The translations under genes were made by a program, and so were the position numbers. From Ignavibacteria bacterium (lineage in GTDB: Bacteria > Bacteroidota > Ignavibacteria > Kapaibacteriales > Kapaibacteriaceae), in contig VGVV01000013.1 in NCBI GenBank assembly GCA_016873895.1, positions 1 to 41,420 of the forward strand: a stretch of DNA of 41,420 nucleotides. Reading direction: 5' to 3'. This document shows, piece by piece, positions 26,436 through 36,298 of this stretch. Position 1 is the first letter of the stretch, and the number at the start of each line of letters is the position of its first letter. Below the pieces are notes generated by a model that saw nothing but the letters and a program-made list of their open reading frames with translations, did not search any database and was not told the DNA's origin.

Positions 26436-28805
26436 TCATCGGGCGCGGGCGTAGGCGAAGGGGTGTTCAGCAAAGGCGGCGTAGACGTATGTAGCGTCAG
26501 GAGAGTTGATCACATAGCGGCTTGCCTTAGGCTTGAAGCCATTAGAAAGCAAGTCCATCTCAGTAGCAAGTACGTAATGATCCTCTGGATTAGCTTTGCT
26601 TGGATACAGCGAATTATTGTTTGCGTTGTAACCGCTTCTGGCCGCATCAAAGATGGCCCAGTCTGAGTTGCCGCCAATGGCAGTTGTTTGCTTTACGAGG
26701 ACCCACCTCGGCCTAAACCCGGTATAAACAAAGGGACCGTCAGTTTCGCTGCCATTTCCGGTGTAACTACCAAAGGCGCTGTAGCCCGAGACTGGGGAGA
26801 AGCAGTAGGCGACGTAATTATTGCTTGACCCGTTGACGACGGTTGTATTTGTGTCGCCGTAATTGACAGTGAAAGTTGTTGATGTGAAGTCGCTCTTGTT
26901 AAGCCCTAAGAATCCAGCCGTTGATGCGTCAACGCTTGTGTTCAGATTCAGGCATCTGTTGCTATCAATGCCTGCATGTGCGACAGCCCAATTAACAGCA
27001 TTGCTGCGGTTTTTGACAATGATCATTGATGGCGTTACGCCGAGCCCATGTCCAACAGTGCCGGTGCCGCCCGTCCCCGTATAAGTAACCACTGAGAACC
27101 CCGCACTAGCATTAGCCCTCACCTGAGAAGTGATGCTGCCTTGTGTGTTGGTGACTGTTGATGAACCGGCGTCCCAGCACCAGGCGGCGTAGGATTGAGT
27201 GTTTTCGTTTACATAGGCGTAAGTTGTATCAGCGCCAAGACTGAACCCTGCTGAGTCAAACGAAGCAAGGCTATTAGTCGCTCCAGTCCGCTCTGTATTA
27301 GTTTGATTACTTACAAGAATGTTGCCCACTCCTCGTATAACATCAAATAAGGCGTGGTTGCGAGCAGTAGGCGTAGATGCGCGACTCTTAACCCACACCA
27401 AGTCAGGCGAGAAGTTCAGCCCACTAATGGCCTGCGTTGAGCCATTGCCGGTGTAGAGCTTCACGTCCATCGCCGTGGCACCGTTGGCAATCGTCGGCGT
27501 CGGCAGGTTGGCGGTGCAGAGTGCCTTATAACCAGACGGCGCTGTTGCTGCAAAAGCTCGCTGGCCAGCATTCAGGATTGAAGTTGCTCCAGCTCCGCCA
27601 GTCACATACGGGAAATAAGGTTCAGTAGAGCCAATGTGCGCAGATGTTAGCCACGTTGTCCAAGATCCTGAATCCGTGATGTTGATATATTGAACAGAGC
27701 GCGAGCCAGTTCTGAACCCGTAGGTTTTACCAGATGCAACGGTAATTACGTTTGCTGTGCCATCTGCCTTCTGAACACCTGCGTCTGTTATACCTCCCGT
27801 AGTCGTGATCTCCCAGTAACACTGATAATCAAATACGTTCTGAGTGCCGCGTGCTTGACTTGCTGCTACATTTAGGTTTCCATTTGATAGCCCACTGCTG
27901 TAAACAAGTGGATTCCAAGTGCAATAATTCCCCACCACAGTCCCACCCGCGCCGGAGTCTGTTTGACCGCTGATCTGGCTGGGGGAGTCTACGAGGCTGT
28001 CGTTTCCTGCACCTGCCGCGACCGAAATGTTAAACGGCGTCCAGTTGTTCCCGTTGCCAGAAGTGTCCTTCCCTAATGCGGCGGCAGTTGCTGCACTGTT
28101 GTCGGCAAAGTCGAGGTGGAAACCATTCGTACCGTAGCTGCCGCCGCTAAATGCCTTGGGCTGCCAGACACCATTGGCATCGAACTCCCCGAAGCTGCTG
28201 GGGGTTAGGGCTTGGCCGTCGATGAAGTGGATGTCGGCAAGGTAGCCATCTTGATGCCAAATAAAAGATGAACCATCTGTCGTTCTGCCCCCGATAACAT
28301 GGATACCAGCAGCATTTACGCCTAAGTCGCTATTCTGAGCAACATTTGCGCTAACATTGTCTAATTGGAACTGCGTAACTTGCACCCCGTTGACGTAGAT
28401 CTTTATTCTGTTAGCAGCAGTAGCCTGCGTGGTATCTACGGCGAGTGCGATGTGATACCAGCCAGCAACATCTCTGAATGTTTGCTGGGTAAATAAGAGG
28501 GACGCAGCTCCAGTCCCTAGCGCCAATTTAGCCGGATAAGCTCCATTGGCCCCATCAAAAAAATAAAACTGTAGAAAGCCGGTGGCATTTGTTGCTGTCC
28601 AAGCGGTGAAAAGGGCTTGGTTTGCGCCAGACAACGCACTCCTCTTCACCCACCCCGCCCAGGTCCACGTTTTACGATTCCCGGCAGATGATGGCGTCCG
28701 GGACAAGTAGGCACTGTCACTACTATTGAAACGAAGGGATCTGGGAATGGTGTACCCACCGCCACCTTCCTGACCCAGAAGCAGGTCACTTTGGATCATG
28801 CTCAT
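26436..28805 (-). CDS. Tail fibre / adhesin with LamG- and SPRY-like domains
   Basis: The 789-residue protein is predicted to bind the host surface. Residues about 20-225 look like a concanavalin/LamG fold (SLRFNSSDSAYLSRTPSSAG, then TWTWAGWVKRS and WYHIALAVDTTQATAANRIK). About 290-430 resembles a SPRY-type domain (FDYQCYWEITTTG, then YGFRTGSRSVQYINI). The remainder is repeat-like beta structure with FSPDLVWVKSR and VTPSMIIVKNRS motifs and ends SPDATYVYAAFAEHPFAYAR. Several stretches are visibly more A/T-rich than neighbouring genes, suggesting exchange. ATG 28805 overlaps the upstream stop. Confidence 0.75.
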   Translation of the reverse strand: MSMIQSDLLLGQEGGGGYTIPRSLRFNSSDSAYLSRTPSSAGNRKTWTWAGWVKRSALSGANQALFTAWTATNATGFLQFYFFDGANGAYPAKLALGTGAASLLFTQQTFRDVAGWYHIALAVDTTQATAANRIKIYVNGVQVTQFQLDNVSANVAQNSDLGVNAAGIHVIGGRTTDGSSFIWHQDGYLADIHFIDGQALTPSSFGEFDANGVWQPKAFSGGSYGTNGFHLDFADNSAATAAALGKDTSGNGNNWTPFNISVAAGAGNDSLVDSPSQISGQTDSGAGGTVVGNYCTWNPLVYSSGLSNGNLNVAASQARGTQNVFDYQCYWEITTTGGITDAGVQKADGTANVITVASGKTYGFRTGSRSVQYINITDSGSWTTWLTSAHIGSTEPYFPYVTGGAGATSILNAGQRAFAATAPSGYKALCTANLPTPTIANGATAMDVKLYTGNGSTQAISGLNFSPDLVWVKSRASTPTARNHALFDVIRGVGNILVSNQTNTERTGATNSLASFDSAGFSLGADTTYAYVNENTQSYAAWCWDAGSSTVTNTQGSITSQVRANASAGFSVVTYTGTGGTGTVGHGLGVTPSMIIVKNRSNAVNWAVAHAGIDSNRCLNLNTSVDASTAGFLGLNKSDFTSTTFTVNYGDTNTTVVNGSSNNYVAYCFSPVSGYSAFGSYTGNGSETDGPFVYTGFRPRWVLVKQTTAIGGNSDWAIFDAARSGYNANNNSLYPSKANPEDHYVLATEMDLLSNGFKPKASRYVINSPDATYVYAAFAEHPFAYARAR

Positions 28806-30466
28806 TTCACGTCACCAATAAAGCGAGCAGTGATGCGAGTTGCTGACTCAACATAGTAAGCAATAATATCAACAGCATTAGCAGCAGTAGTAAGGGTCGG
28901 AACTGTACCCCCAGGAAACTTCCAATGACTGCCGAAAGAGAGTGTCCTACCACCAGTAGTATCCTGCTTAATAATGAAAACACCACTTTGCCCGTTAGCA
29001 GATCCCAAGTAAGTAGGATTGGCTAGTGTTCGGTTCCCACCAAGAGTTACAGAGAAGTTGTTACCATTTGCAAGATCCGCTGTAATAGTTGCGGAATCGG
29101 TGAGTGTGTTGATAGCGCCACGCTGACCGGCGGTGAATGTTTGAGCGACGTTAGTCTTGGCCGTGTCTGCGTCATATGACTGCACGGTGGTGCCGATGGC
29201 GCTTGTCGCTAGGTAGCCGCTCATCGCGGCCTGTGTTTGGTAGGTGCTGGAGGCAGCGGCTGTGGTCAGATAGGTGCTGGCTGCAGTTGCCGCATCCAGG
29301 TAGCCAGTGACGGTTGAGCCATTCGGGATCGTCACTGGGCCAGTGAACGCCCCATTGCCGGCTGCATCAAAGGTCAGCCGAGCAACGCCACCTGTGATCA
29401 GAGCCAGCTCGTTGGCGCCCAGCCGGCCCATGCCGGTGTCAGGGTCTCCATCGAAGGCGTAGCCCGGTGTCGCGGCCAATGCACTGTCGTCACCACGGAG
29501 CTGGCCAGTCAACGTCCCGCCCGACTGCTTCAGGTAGCGGGTGTCTGAGTCAGAGGCGAAGTAGCCAAACCACACCCAGCTACTGGTGGCAGCGCTGTAC
29601 TGGATGCGAGCACTGAGGCCTGGGTCGCCAACAAAGCCTGGTGGCAACCCATTTAATGGCGTGAAGCTCTGGATCCCGGTTGAGTCAGTGACCTGGATGG
29701 CCTGGCCGCCAGTGGGAGAAACCGGGATGGCCGCCACGTTGGCGACAGGCGTGAACACAGCCGAGGTGCTGATCGCCGTGATGGCACTGTCCGCCTTGGC
29801 ATCGGCAGCTGCAGCAACAGACGAGGCAGACGCCGCCGTAGAGGAGGCATTGTTCGCCGTTGAGACCGCCGCCGCGCTTTGGCTAAGTGCAGTGTTGCTT
29901 TGGGATAGGGCAGTGGCGGCGTTTGCCGCGGCCGTCGATGCCGTAGATGAGGCTGCGTTGGCCGTGCTGGTCGCCGCTGCCGCCGAAGCTGCGGCGCTGT
30001 TGGCCGTGGCAGTAGCCGCCGTCGCAGCGGTGGAGGCACTTGTCGCCGTTGCACTGGCGGCTGCCGCCACTACTGCTGACTGATCGCCTTGGTCGTAGCG
30101 CTCTTGGTTGAGATAGGTATTGAAGAGCGTATCGTCATTTAGCTGATCAGCCGTCAACAGTGAAGACGACTGGAAGGTGACGTATGCAGAAGTTGATGGA
30201 GTGATGCGCTGCACCTTGATCCAATCGCCTGCTGCAATGCCAGTTACAAGACGAGCAACGGTGCCAGCACTTACAAAGTTCCATTGAGATGGGCGCGTCA
30301 GCTCCGTCCAGGTTGAGCCCTGGTTGGAGCTCTTGTACACATGAATGTGCGAAGGCTCCAGGTAGGCAATGGGATTGCCAGTAGGTGAAGTCAGTGCGAA
30401 ATCAATGGTGCCAGCGGCAGCGCCCGTGTAGACGTTCCCGCTGTATGTGAACGATGGCGCGGACAT
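28802..30466 (-). CDS. Tail fibre with T7 gp17-type N-terminus
   Basis: The 554-residue product begins with the T7 tail-fibre attachment domain: FTYSGNVYTGAAAGTIDFAL, then YLEPSHIHVYKSS, IKVQRITPSTSAYVTFQSSS and LLTADQLNDDTLFN. This joins the fibre to the tail. Residues about 135-235 are an Ala/Ser/Thr-rich coiled-coil-like shaft, then a middle domain (NELALITGGVARLTFDAAGN) and a C-terminal beta domain (about 450-554) whose DNA is more A/T-rich. The second fibre gene follows with a four-base overlap, so both probably act in one receptor-binding device. Confidence 0.85.
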   Translation of the reverse strand: MSAPSFTYSGNVYTGAAAGTIDFALTSPTGNPIAYLEPSHIHVYKSSNQGSTWTELTRPSQWNFVSAGTVARLVTGIAAGDWIKVQRITPSTSAYVTFQSSSLLTADQLNDDTLFNTYLNQERYDQGDQSAVVAAAASATATSASTAATAATATANSAAASAAAATSTANAASSTASTAAANAATALSQSNTALSQSAAAVSTANNASSTAASASSVAAAADAKADSAITAISTSAVFTPVANVAAIPVSPTGGQAIQVTDSTGIQSFTPLNGLPPGFVGDPGLSARIQYSAATSSWVWFGYFASDSDTRYLKQSGGTLTGQLRGDDSALAATPGYAFDGDPDTGMGRLGANELALITGGVARLTFDAAGNGAFTGPVTIPNGSTVTGYLDAATAASTYLTTAAASSTYQTQAAMSGYLATSAIGTTVQSYDADTAKTNVAQTFTAGQRGAINTLTDSATITADLANGNNFSVTLGGNRTLANPTYLGSANGQSGVFIIKQDTTGGRTLSFGSHWKFPGGTVPTLTTAANAVDIIAYYVESATRITARFIGDVK

Positions 30467-30497
30467 AGTGCGCTAGACACTCTTGCCTAAGCTAACG

Positions 30498-33326
30498 CTA
30501 GAAGCCTCTACGAGCACGCTCAAAGAGTGCATCGAGCTGCGACAAGTCTTGCTCGTATGACAAGTCATTCTGACGCGCCTTTTGCCTTGCAGTCTCAAGG
30601 AATGACCGACGCTGCAGCAGGCTGGTGTTGCGCATCGACAGGTTGTCCAGTGCCTGATTCATGTACTGGCTCTTGACCCTGCTGAACTCCGACTGAACGC
30701 CGTCACGCAGCTCTACCAGCGAACCGTTCTTATTCCTGATGTACGACTGCACCTCAGCCGTTCCGTGAAACCTGTTTACCCACTCAGCAAACGTCAAGCC
30801 ATTTAGCCTGATGCCAGCCATCTCCTGGTTCAGCGCCTGCTGCTCAGCATTCGTCAAGCGCAATCCCTGCGGCTTGGCCTCTGAATAGCTGCCCATGATC
30901 TCGAAGATCTTCGTCCACGTCTGGTCAGCGCTCTTCTGACCACGAGGCAAGAACGGAATTGCCATCTGGAACGGGTTCAAGCCCGTCGTACCCATACCTG
31001 GGTAGACCGGGACAGGCAGACCAGTGACCTGATCAATCAGGTTCGGAGCGGTCGTCACGCCAGGAAGGCGATCAGCAAAGCGAGCCAGGATGCCCGTGCC
31101 AAGGCTGTCCTCATGGACGCGCATCACCTCAGCGAACGAAGCGCCGGCATAAGCCTTGCGGTAGGGATCAGTGGCCTTGTCGATGAAGTTCAGCAGGCTG
31201 CCAAATGGCGTCTGCGTTGCCACGTAGTTCTGCACTGCCCGTGCCTTCAGCACACCGGTGTCGGTGTCACCGAACGCAGCACCCATCAGGTCATCAATGC
31301 CCTTCAGGAATGACGCCTGATACAAGCCGGACACAGCGATGCCAGCAATCGTGTACATCGCCTCGTCTTTCTCTGCATCGCTGATCTCTCCGCTGTACTG
31401 AGCGACGTCGGCCACCATGCGCATCACCACGGCGACCGGCTCACCAAAGCGATCAAATGGCATTGCCCCGAAGGGCGTCATCACTGAGTACGGAGTACGA
31501 CCCTGCTCAGCCAACGCACGCTCCCAAGCACGCTGCTGATCGCTGGCCTTGCCTCCCTTGCTCCAGCGTCCAGGGCCACCACCAATGATCTGCCCGTTCA
31601 TCACGCCGCCGTAGATCGTTGCGGCCAGAGCCCCGGTCATGGCGATCTGCCCAGCCACGCGGAAGCTCTCGCCAGGGTCACGCCGCAGCTCATCGAGGAT
31701 GGCCAGGTGTGCCTTGGTGGGATCGGCCATCACGAGCTGACCAGCCTTCATCGCAGCACCCAGGCCAGTGGACTCGTAAAAGCCCTGCTTGAGAATGTTC
31801 AACGGCGTCCGCACGAACGGCACGAACGGTTTGATCATCGGGAACTTCGTGTTGATCTTCGTCACCCAGCTGGCAAAGCTGTTCTCTTCCTGGAACGTGG
31901 CGACATTGGCCTCGTCGCGCACCGCCATCGCGTAGTCGTACACGCGCTGCACGGCGTACTTGTCCTTTGGATCAGGAGCATCGAGGCGAAATGCCTTGCC
32001 GAACTCCTGATCGATGAAGCCCTTCAACGCAGCCTTGTCTGTCAGGTCCGCTCCGGCCTTCGCTGCGGACTCAACACCGCGTGCTGCCACCTCGCCACGC
32101 ACCACCAAGTGCTTGACGAACTCATCACTGCCGAGCAGCGCACGGCTGGGCAAGCGCACGATCCGCCCAAGCGTGTCGAACATCTCCGCGTATTGATCTG
32201 CCTGCTGATCCCAGCCACGGCGAGCAGCCATCTCAGTCATGGCTGCCCCGGTAATCGCACGGCCCTTGGCAAGCTCCGTCGTTCCGGTCAGCGGGGCGTA
32301 GATGCTCTGCTCTGTCTTGAAGGCATTCCACGCGAGCTTGGTGCCATCGTTCAGCGCCGTGTACATCGCGCTCAACGTCGCACCAGCTTCCGCCGCGGCC
32401 TGCTGAGCAAACTCCTTGCCTGGCAGCCCGGCGATCTCGTAGGCCTTGGCGGTCATGAACTGAGCCATCGGACGCGCTACAGCCCAGGTCACGCTCAGTG
32501 CGTTGGTGGCAATCGTTGCCGGGCTCGAGAGCAGGCCGTTTACCCAAACCTCATTCCACGCACTGCCAGCCAGCTCAATCGAGCTGCTGATGCGGAATGC
32601 CTTGAGCGGGCTGTCAGCGAACTTCACCCGCTTGGCCAAAGTCACCAGGTCGTTAATCGCATCGACGTACTGCGCAGGGTCCTGCATCTTTGCGGCGATC
32701 TGCTGAAAGGCATCACCCATCGCCTGGGTCATTCCTTCAGTCACGCCTGACTCGGCAATCTCCTGGGTGTTCCGCCGAATCACTTCAGGGCCAGCATTCC
32801 GCAAACCCTGAGCGCGAACAGCACGGCCGTAACCCTGATCCCAGCCGAGCACAAACCCAGCGAAGCGGCTGGCGTGCTGCATCTGGCTGGCCAGGAACAA
32901 ACCCTCCTGCGTAGCCGCCTCGCCAGCATTCACCTTCAGCAGGAAGTTGTCAGCAGCTTGCTGCAGGCCACCACCGACAGACTGGAGATAGGTCTTGGTG
33001 ACAGCAGCAGCCATGCCCTGTTCCTCAGCGCCAAGCTTCCCGAGGCCGAACACGTCGGTGCCCGCCTTCTTGCTGGCAGCCTTGAGTGGAGTGATCCATC
33101 CCTCCTTGATGTAATACTCCGTCAGCTGCTCCCAATCCATCGGGAGCGTGTTGCGCAACAAGACCTGATAGTCACTCATCCACTGCGCATCAAAGCCCTT
33201 GCGAGGCTTGATGTTGTTGTCGAACTCATTGGCCTGGCGCAGCACCTGACCCAAGATCCCGCCACGATCATTGGCCTCTGTGCGCTCAATGAAATTGGGC
33301 GAAGCGTTAGGAGAACAGAAGGCCAT
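30498..33326 (-). CDS. Large internal virion protein (942 aa)
   Basis: The 942-residue product is predicted mainly helical. It has several features of large core proteins of cyanopodoviruses and related marine T7-like phages, e.g. WSKGGKASDQQRAWERALAE near residue 590 followed by YSVMTPFGAMPFDRFGEPVA and ADVAQYSGEISDAEKDEAMY. These form the inner core and are ejected to build a DNA channel across the envelope (gp15/gp16 role). Hydrophobic segments (e.g. AGQIAMTGALAATIYGGVMN near 575) could insert in membranes. It is third in a head-to-tail overlapping set of three giant genes; its start overlaps the previous stop (TGATG). Confidence 0.75.
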   Translation of the reverse strand: MAFCSPNASPNFIERTEANDRGGILGQVLRQANEFDNNIKPRKGFDAQWMSDYQVLLRNTLPMDWEQLTEYYIKEGWITPLKAASKKAGTDVFGLGKLGAEEQGMAAAVTKTYLQSVGGGLQQAADNFLLKVNAGEAATQEGLFLASQMQHASRFAGFVLGWDQGYGRAVRAQGLRNAGPEVIRRNTQEIAESGVTEGMTQAMGDAFQQIAAKMQDPAQYVDAINDLVTLAKRVKFADSPLKAFRISSSIELAGSAWNEVWVNGLLSSPATIATNALSVTWAVARPMAQFMTAKAYEIAGLPGKEFAQQAAAEAGATLSAMYTALNDGTKLAWNAFKTEQSIYAPLTGTTELAKGRAITGAAMTEMAARRGWDQQADQYAEMFDTLGRIVRLPSRALLGSDEFVKHLVVRGEVAARGVESAAKAGADLTDKAALKGFIDQEFGKAFRLDAPDPKDKYAVQRVYDYAMAVRDEANVATFQEENSFASWVTKINTKFPMIKPFVPFVRTPLNILKQGFYESTGLGAAMKAGQLVMADPTKAHLAILDELRRDPGESFRVAGQIAMTGALAATIYGGVMNGQIIGGGPGRWSKGGKASDQQRAWERALAEQGRTPYSVMTPFGAMPFDRFGEPVAVVMRMVADVAQYSGEISDAEKDEAMYTIAGIAVSGLYQASFLKGIDDLMGAAFGDTDTGVLKARAVQNYVATQTPFGSLLNFIDKATDPYRKAYAGASFAEVMRVHEDSLGTGILARFADRLPGVTTAPNLIDQVTGLPVPVYPGMGTTGLNPFQMAIPFLPRGQKSADQTWTKIFEIMGSYSEAKPQGLRLTNAEQQALNQEMAGIRLNGLTFAEWVNRFHGTAEVQSYIRNKNGSLVELRDGVQSEFSRVKSQYMNQALDNLSMRNTSLLQRRSFLETARQKARQNDLSYEQDLSQLDALFERARRGF

Positions 33327-36298
33327 CAGAGGTAATCGCAGAGTTTGCCGTCATCGATAAAGCTCATCGCTTCTCGCGTGAGGTCATCGACGAGTTTCTT
33401 GGCTCTTGCTTCTGGAGCAAGAAGCTTCATTTGCGTATCTAGCTTGTCGGCCAGATTGCGCAATGCACGCAGCTTGGGGCTGCCCTTCAAGTCGCCAGCG
33501 TCTTGCAACACCCGCTGGATACCCTCACCCAACGCTTTCATGTCGCCCTGGGTGAGTTCAAAGGTCCGCTTCTGCGGGCCAAGCTCATTGATGTTGAAGA
33601 ACGCGGTCTCACCACGACGCTTGAGCCAGGCGTCATCAAGCAAACCGTCAAGCTGCGGCAAGATGCCCTGCACTGCGCTGATCTGTGCATCGGTCAGCTT
33701 GATCTTGCCCACAATGTCGGAATCGAAGACAGGCACACCGACCTGCACATTGATCGCTTCGTCCATTGCGTCAGCCTCCATCTGACGAGCACGAGCCAAC
33801 AGTGCATCGCGGTCTTTGCGCAGCTGCTGATCGGCAAGCTTGCGTGCTGCCTTCTGTGTGGTCGTCTTGCCAATCAACTCACCAGTGGAGTCATACACTT
33901 CCCAGCCACGTCCAATCTCTGCACGTATGACGTCAGGTGGTTGAACGGTGTCAAGTGTTGTGCCCAGCATTTCACGAACGACCTGTTCATCCGTCATCTG
34001 CCCAGCCACCTGCATCAGCTCCGCCTCTGTCAGCCGTAACTCCTCTGCTGCATCGAGACGGTCCACCTCATCAGCAGCGGCCGCGGCTTCCTCAGCAGCA
34101 AGACGGATCGCAGGGTCCTGCTCCATCTCCGCTAGGCGTGCGCTCTGCTGCACATCCACATCAATCGGCTGCTCCTGCTGCGCAGCCTTGAAGCTCTCAG
34201 CAACGTCCACCAGCTCAGTGTTGAACTGAGTCAGCTCATCCACCTGGTCGATTGCCTCGACCTGCTTAAGCACTGCAGTGGAGCGGTCAAACTCAGCCGC
34301 TGCAGCACGGTTGAACCGGATCTGGAACGTATCTGGATCAATGCTGGCCCACCCCTCCTGCAGGCCACGGTCGTAGATGAAATTGGTCCAGATAGCATCC
34401 ACGCCATTGGGCATCCCCATCTCATTGAGCTGAGGCGGGAAGCTCCGCAGATACTCCAACGCATCAACACGGGTCCGCGGCACGAGCTGCTTGATGCTGT
34501 TCGACATGCGCGTGAACACACCGTCAGCACCTTCGACAAAGGTGAGCTCCTCCATCTGACGGATCACGCGCATCGCGTCCTGCGCAAAGCCGCTGCGGAT
34601 TGTCTGCGGCGTGACGACAGGCTCCGGTGGCCGCGGCACCGCGGAGCCGAGGTCACGCACCGTGACGGGCACCATCCCTGGGGTCACCGGAGCCGGCAGG
34701 CCACCACCGGCACCAAGCAGGCCTGCAGGAGTTGCGCCGGGCTGGCCCACCTGCCCCTCTGCAGCGCCAAGCTGCGGCGTCTGTAAACCGGTGCCCGGCA
34801 GTGCCATGGGCTCCGGTGCACCGGTCAGCGTGCGTCCACCAGCTGCACGCATGGCCGCCTCGTCAAAGGCCCCCTGCGTCATGCCAGCCACAGGCGAAGG
34901 CATGCCCGCGGCCTGTGCAGCCTCCATCGCTGCAGCCTGCTGCTGCATGCGGTTGTCCATGAACTGCTGCAGATCGGCCTGGCCCTGCGTCAAACCCGCC
35001 TGCTGATCAGCCACCGACCGCTGGAAGTTCAGCGTGTCAAACAGCTCGTCCGTCGTCAGACGGCCAGGTGGCAGCATCGGGAAAGCAGTGCGGCCAATGC
35101 TGTCGCCAATCTCCTGCGAAGAACCACCGAGCCGGCGGAGCATCTCCGCTTTGACGTTGGCGCTGCCGGCCTTGAACTCCTTCGCATATCTGTACACCCT
35201 GTACATATCAAAGGCAGCGTTAAGCGGGGCCGCCATCGCAATGCCCTCGATCATCTGCTTGAACTTCCGCGTCAGCGCGTTGTCCTCCGCCACGGTCGCC
35301 AGCGGCGAGCCGATCGCTTGCGCCAACGGGTTATCGAACGTCGCCAGGAAGTCCGAGAACGTCTCGTCCATCTCGGCGTCGCCTTCGCCGTAGACGTTGA
35401 ACGCGACGAAGGCATCCCAGGCCAGGGCCTCACCAAGCGTCTTGATCTTCTGCCCCGTGCTCACCTTGCCCAGCTGCGTCAGTGCAGCCGTGCTCTTCTT
35501 CACGTTGTCGAACCAGTTAGCGACACCCGTGAGCTCGGCCTTGCCGCCAGCGATGGCACGGCCCACGTCGTCGTAGGTGGCCAGCAGCCAGTCGTGACGC
35601 ATCACGTCATCGAGCAGCTTGGCGTCCTTCGATGCGCTGGGGACTGTGCGCCGGAGCGACTGCAGCGCTCCGAGCGTGTCAGCAGTGCCATCAACAGCAG
35701 TCAGGCCCTTGTACGCCTTGCTCACCTTGTCGATGCCACCGAGCGCAGCTGACGCACCGCGACCGACAACAGGCACACGAGATGCCGCCTTGAGCGGCAG
35801 CACCACGCCCTTGGCTGCCACCTTGGGCAGAGTCAGCAGGCTCACGCCAACACGCACCACGTTGCTGACCAGCTGACCGGCTTGGCTCTGTGGCTCAAAC
35901 GTCGTGCGACGCCACTTCGTCCAAGGGTTATCGCTGTCGTCCATCACCTGGTCGAGCTTGAACCCCTTGCCCGCCACGTACTCCTGTGACTGCACCGCAA
36001 GGTCGCCAAGACCAGCAGCAAGGTCCAGGTAATCCGTCACCAGGGCGGTGCCGGCATTGGCGGCGATGTTGAACGCCTCCCCAATGGGATTCTCGGCAAA
36101 CAGAGGACGCTTCTCAGCGTTCTGATTGGTCAGTGCCTCGCCCGCTTGCATGCCCATCTGGGCATCACGGCGATCAAAGAACTTGCTCTGCTCGAGCGGG
36201 TCAGTACCCACCGCAGGTAGTGCGTTGGCAGAAGCAACCGGCTGCAGCGGATCGTCATAGACCCAGCGACCGGTAGTGGCGTCGTAACGAGCTGGCAT
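33326..36298 (-). CDS. Large internal virion protein (990 aa)
   Basis: The 990-residue product begins PARYDATTGRWVYDDPLQPV. It has helical N-terminal regions, a Pro/Gly-rich linker (about 490-560), and a C-terminal Ala/Glu-rich helical half (EAAAAADEVDRLDAAEELRL). By position between two other giant proteins it is an internal core or ejectosome component (gp15/gp16 role). I see no catalytic motif. Starts and stops overlap on both sides, so the three are translated as a unit. Confidence 0.7.
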   Translation of the reverse strand: MPARYDATTGRWVYDDPLQPVASANALPAVGTDPLEQSKFFDRRDAQMGMQAGEALTNQNAEKRPLFAENPIGEAFNIAANAGTALVTDYLDLAAGLGDLAVQSQEYVAGKGFKLDQVMDDSDNPWTKWRRTTFEPQSQAGQLVSNVVRVGVSLLTLPKVAAKGVVLPLKAASRVPVVGRGASAALGGIDKVSKAYKGLTAVDGTADTLGALQSLRRTVPSASKDAKLLDDVMRHDWLLATYDDVGRAIAGGKAELTGVANWFDNVKKSTAALTQLGKVSTGQKIKTLGEALAWDAFVAFNVYGEGDAEMDETFSDFLATFDNPLAQAIGSPLATVAEDNALTRKFKQMIEGIAMAAPLNAAFDMYRVYRYAKEFKAGSANVKAEMLRRLGGSSQEIGDSIGRTAFPMLPPGRLTTDELFDTLNFQRSVADQQAGLTQGQADLQQFMDNRMQQQAAAMEAAQAAGMPSPVAGMTQGAFDEAAMRAAGGRTLTGAPEPMALPGTGLQTPQLGAAEGQVGQPGATPAGLLGAGGGLPAPVTPGMVPVTVRDLGSAVPRPPEPVVTPQTIRSGFAQDAMRVIRQMEELTFVEGADGVFTRMSNSIKQLVPRTRVDALEYLRSFPPQLNEMGMPNGVDAIWTNFIYDRGLQEGWASIDPDTFQIRFNRAAAAEFDRSTAVLKQVEAIDQVDELTQFNTELVDVAESFKAAQQEQPIDVDVQQSARLAEMEQDPAIRLAAEEAAAAADEVDRLDAAEELRLTEAELMQVAGQMTDEQVVREMLGTTLDTVQPPDVIRAEIGRGWEVYDSTGELIGKTTTQKAARKLADQQLRKDRDALLARARQMEADAMDEAINVQVGVPVFDSDIVGKIKLTDAQISAVQGILPQLDGLLDDAWLKRRGETAFFNINELGPQKRTFELTQGDMKALGEGIQRVLQDAGDLKGSPKLRALRNLADKLDTQMKLLAPEARAKKLVDDLTREAMSFIDDGKLCDYL

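Noticed and set aside
29586..30083. Ala/Val-rich plus-strand ORF
   Set aside because: Antisense translation of the Ala/Ser/Thr shaft of the tail fibre.
31707..32750. A 347-codon plus-strand ORF within a core protein gene
   Set aside because: Antisense shadow of the 942-residue core protein; His/Arg/Leu-rich composition typical of such shadows.
33941..33954. Another TTGACACNNNNCAA match (minus strand)
   Set aside because: It lies inside the coding sequence of the 990-residue protein, reading Leu-Asp-Thr-Val-Gln in frame; likely chance, and no module boundary is near.
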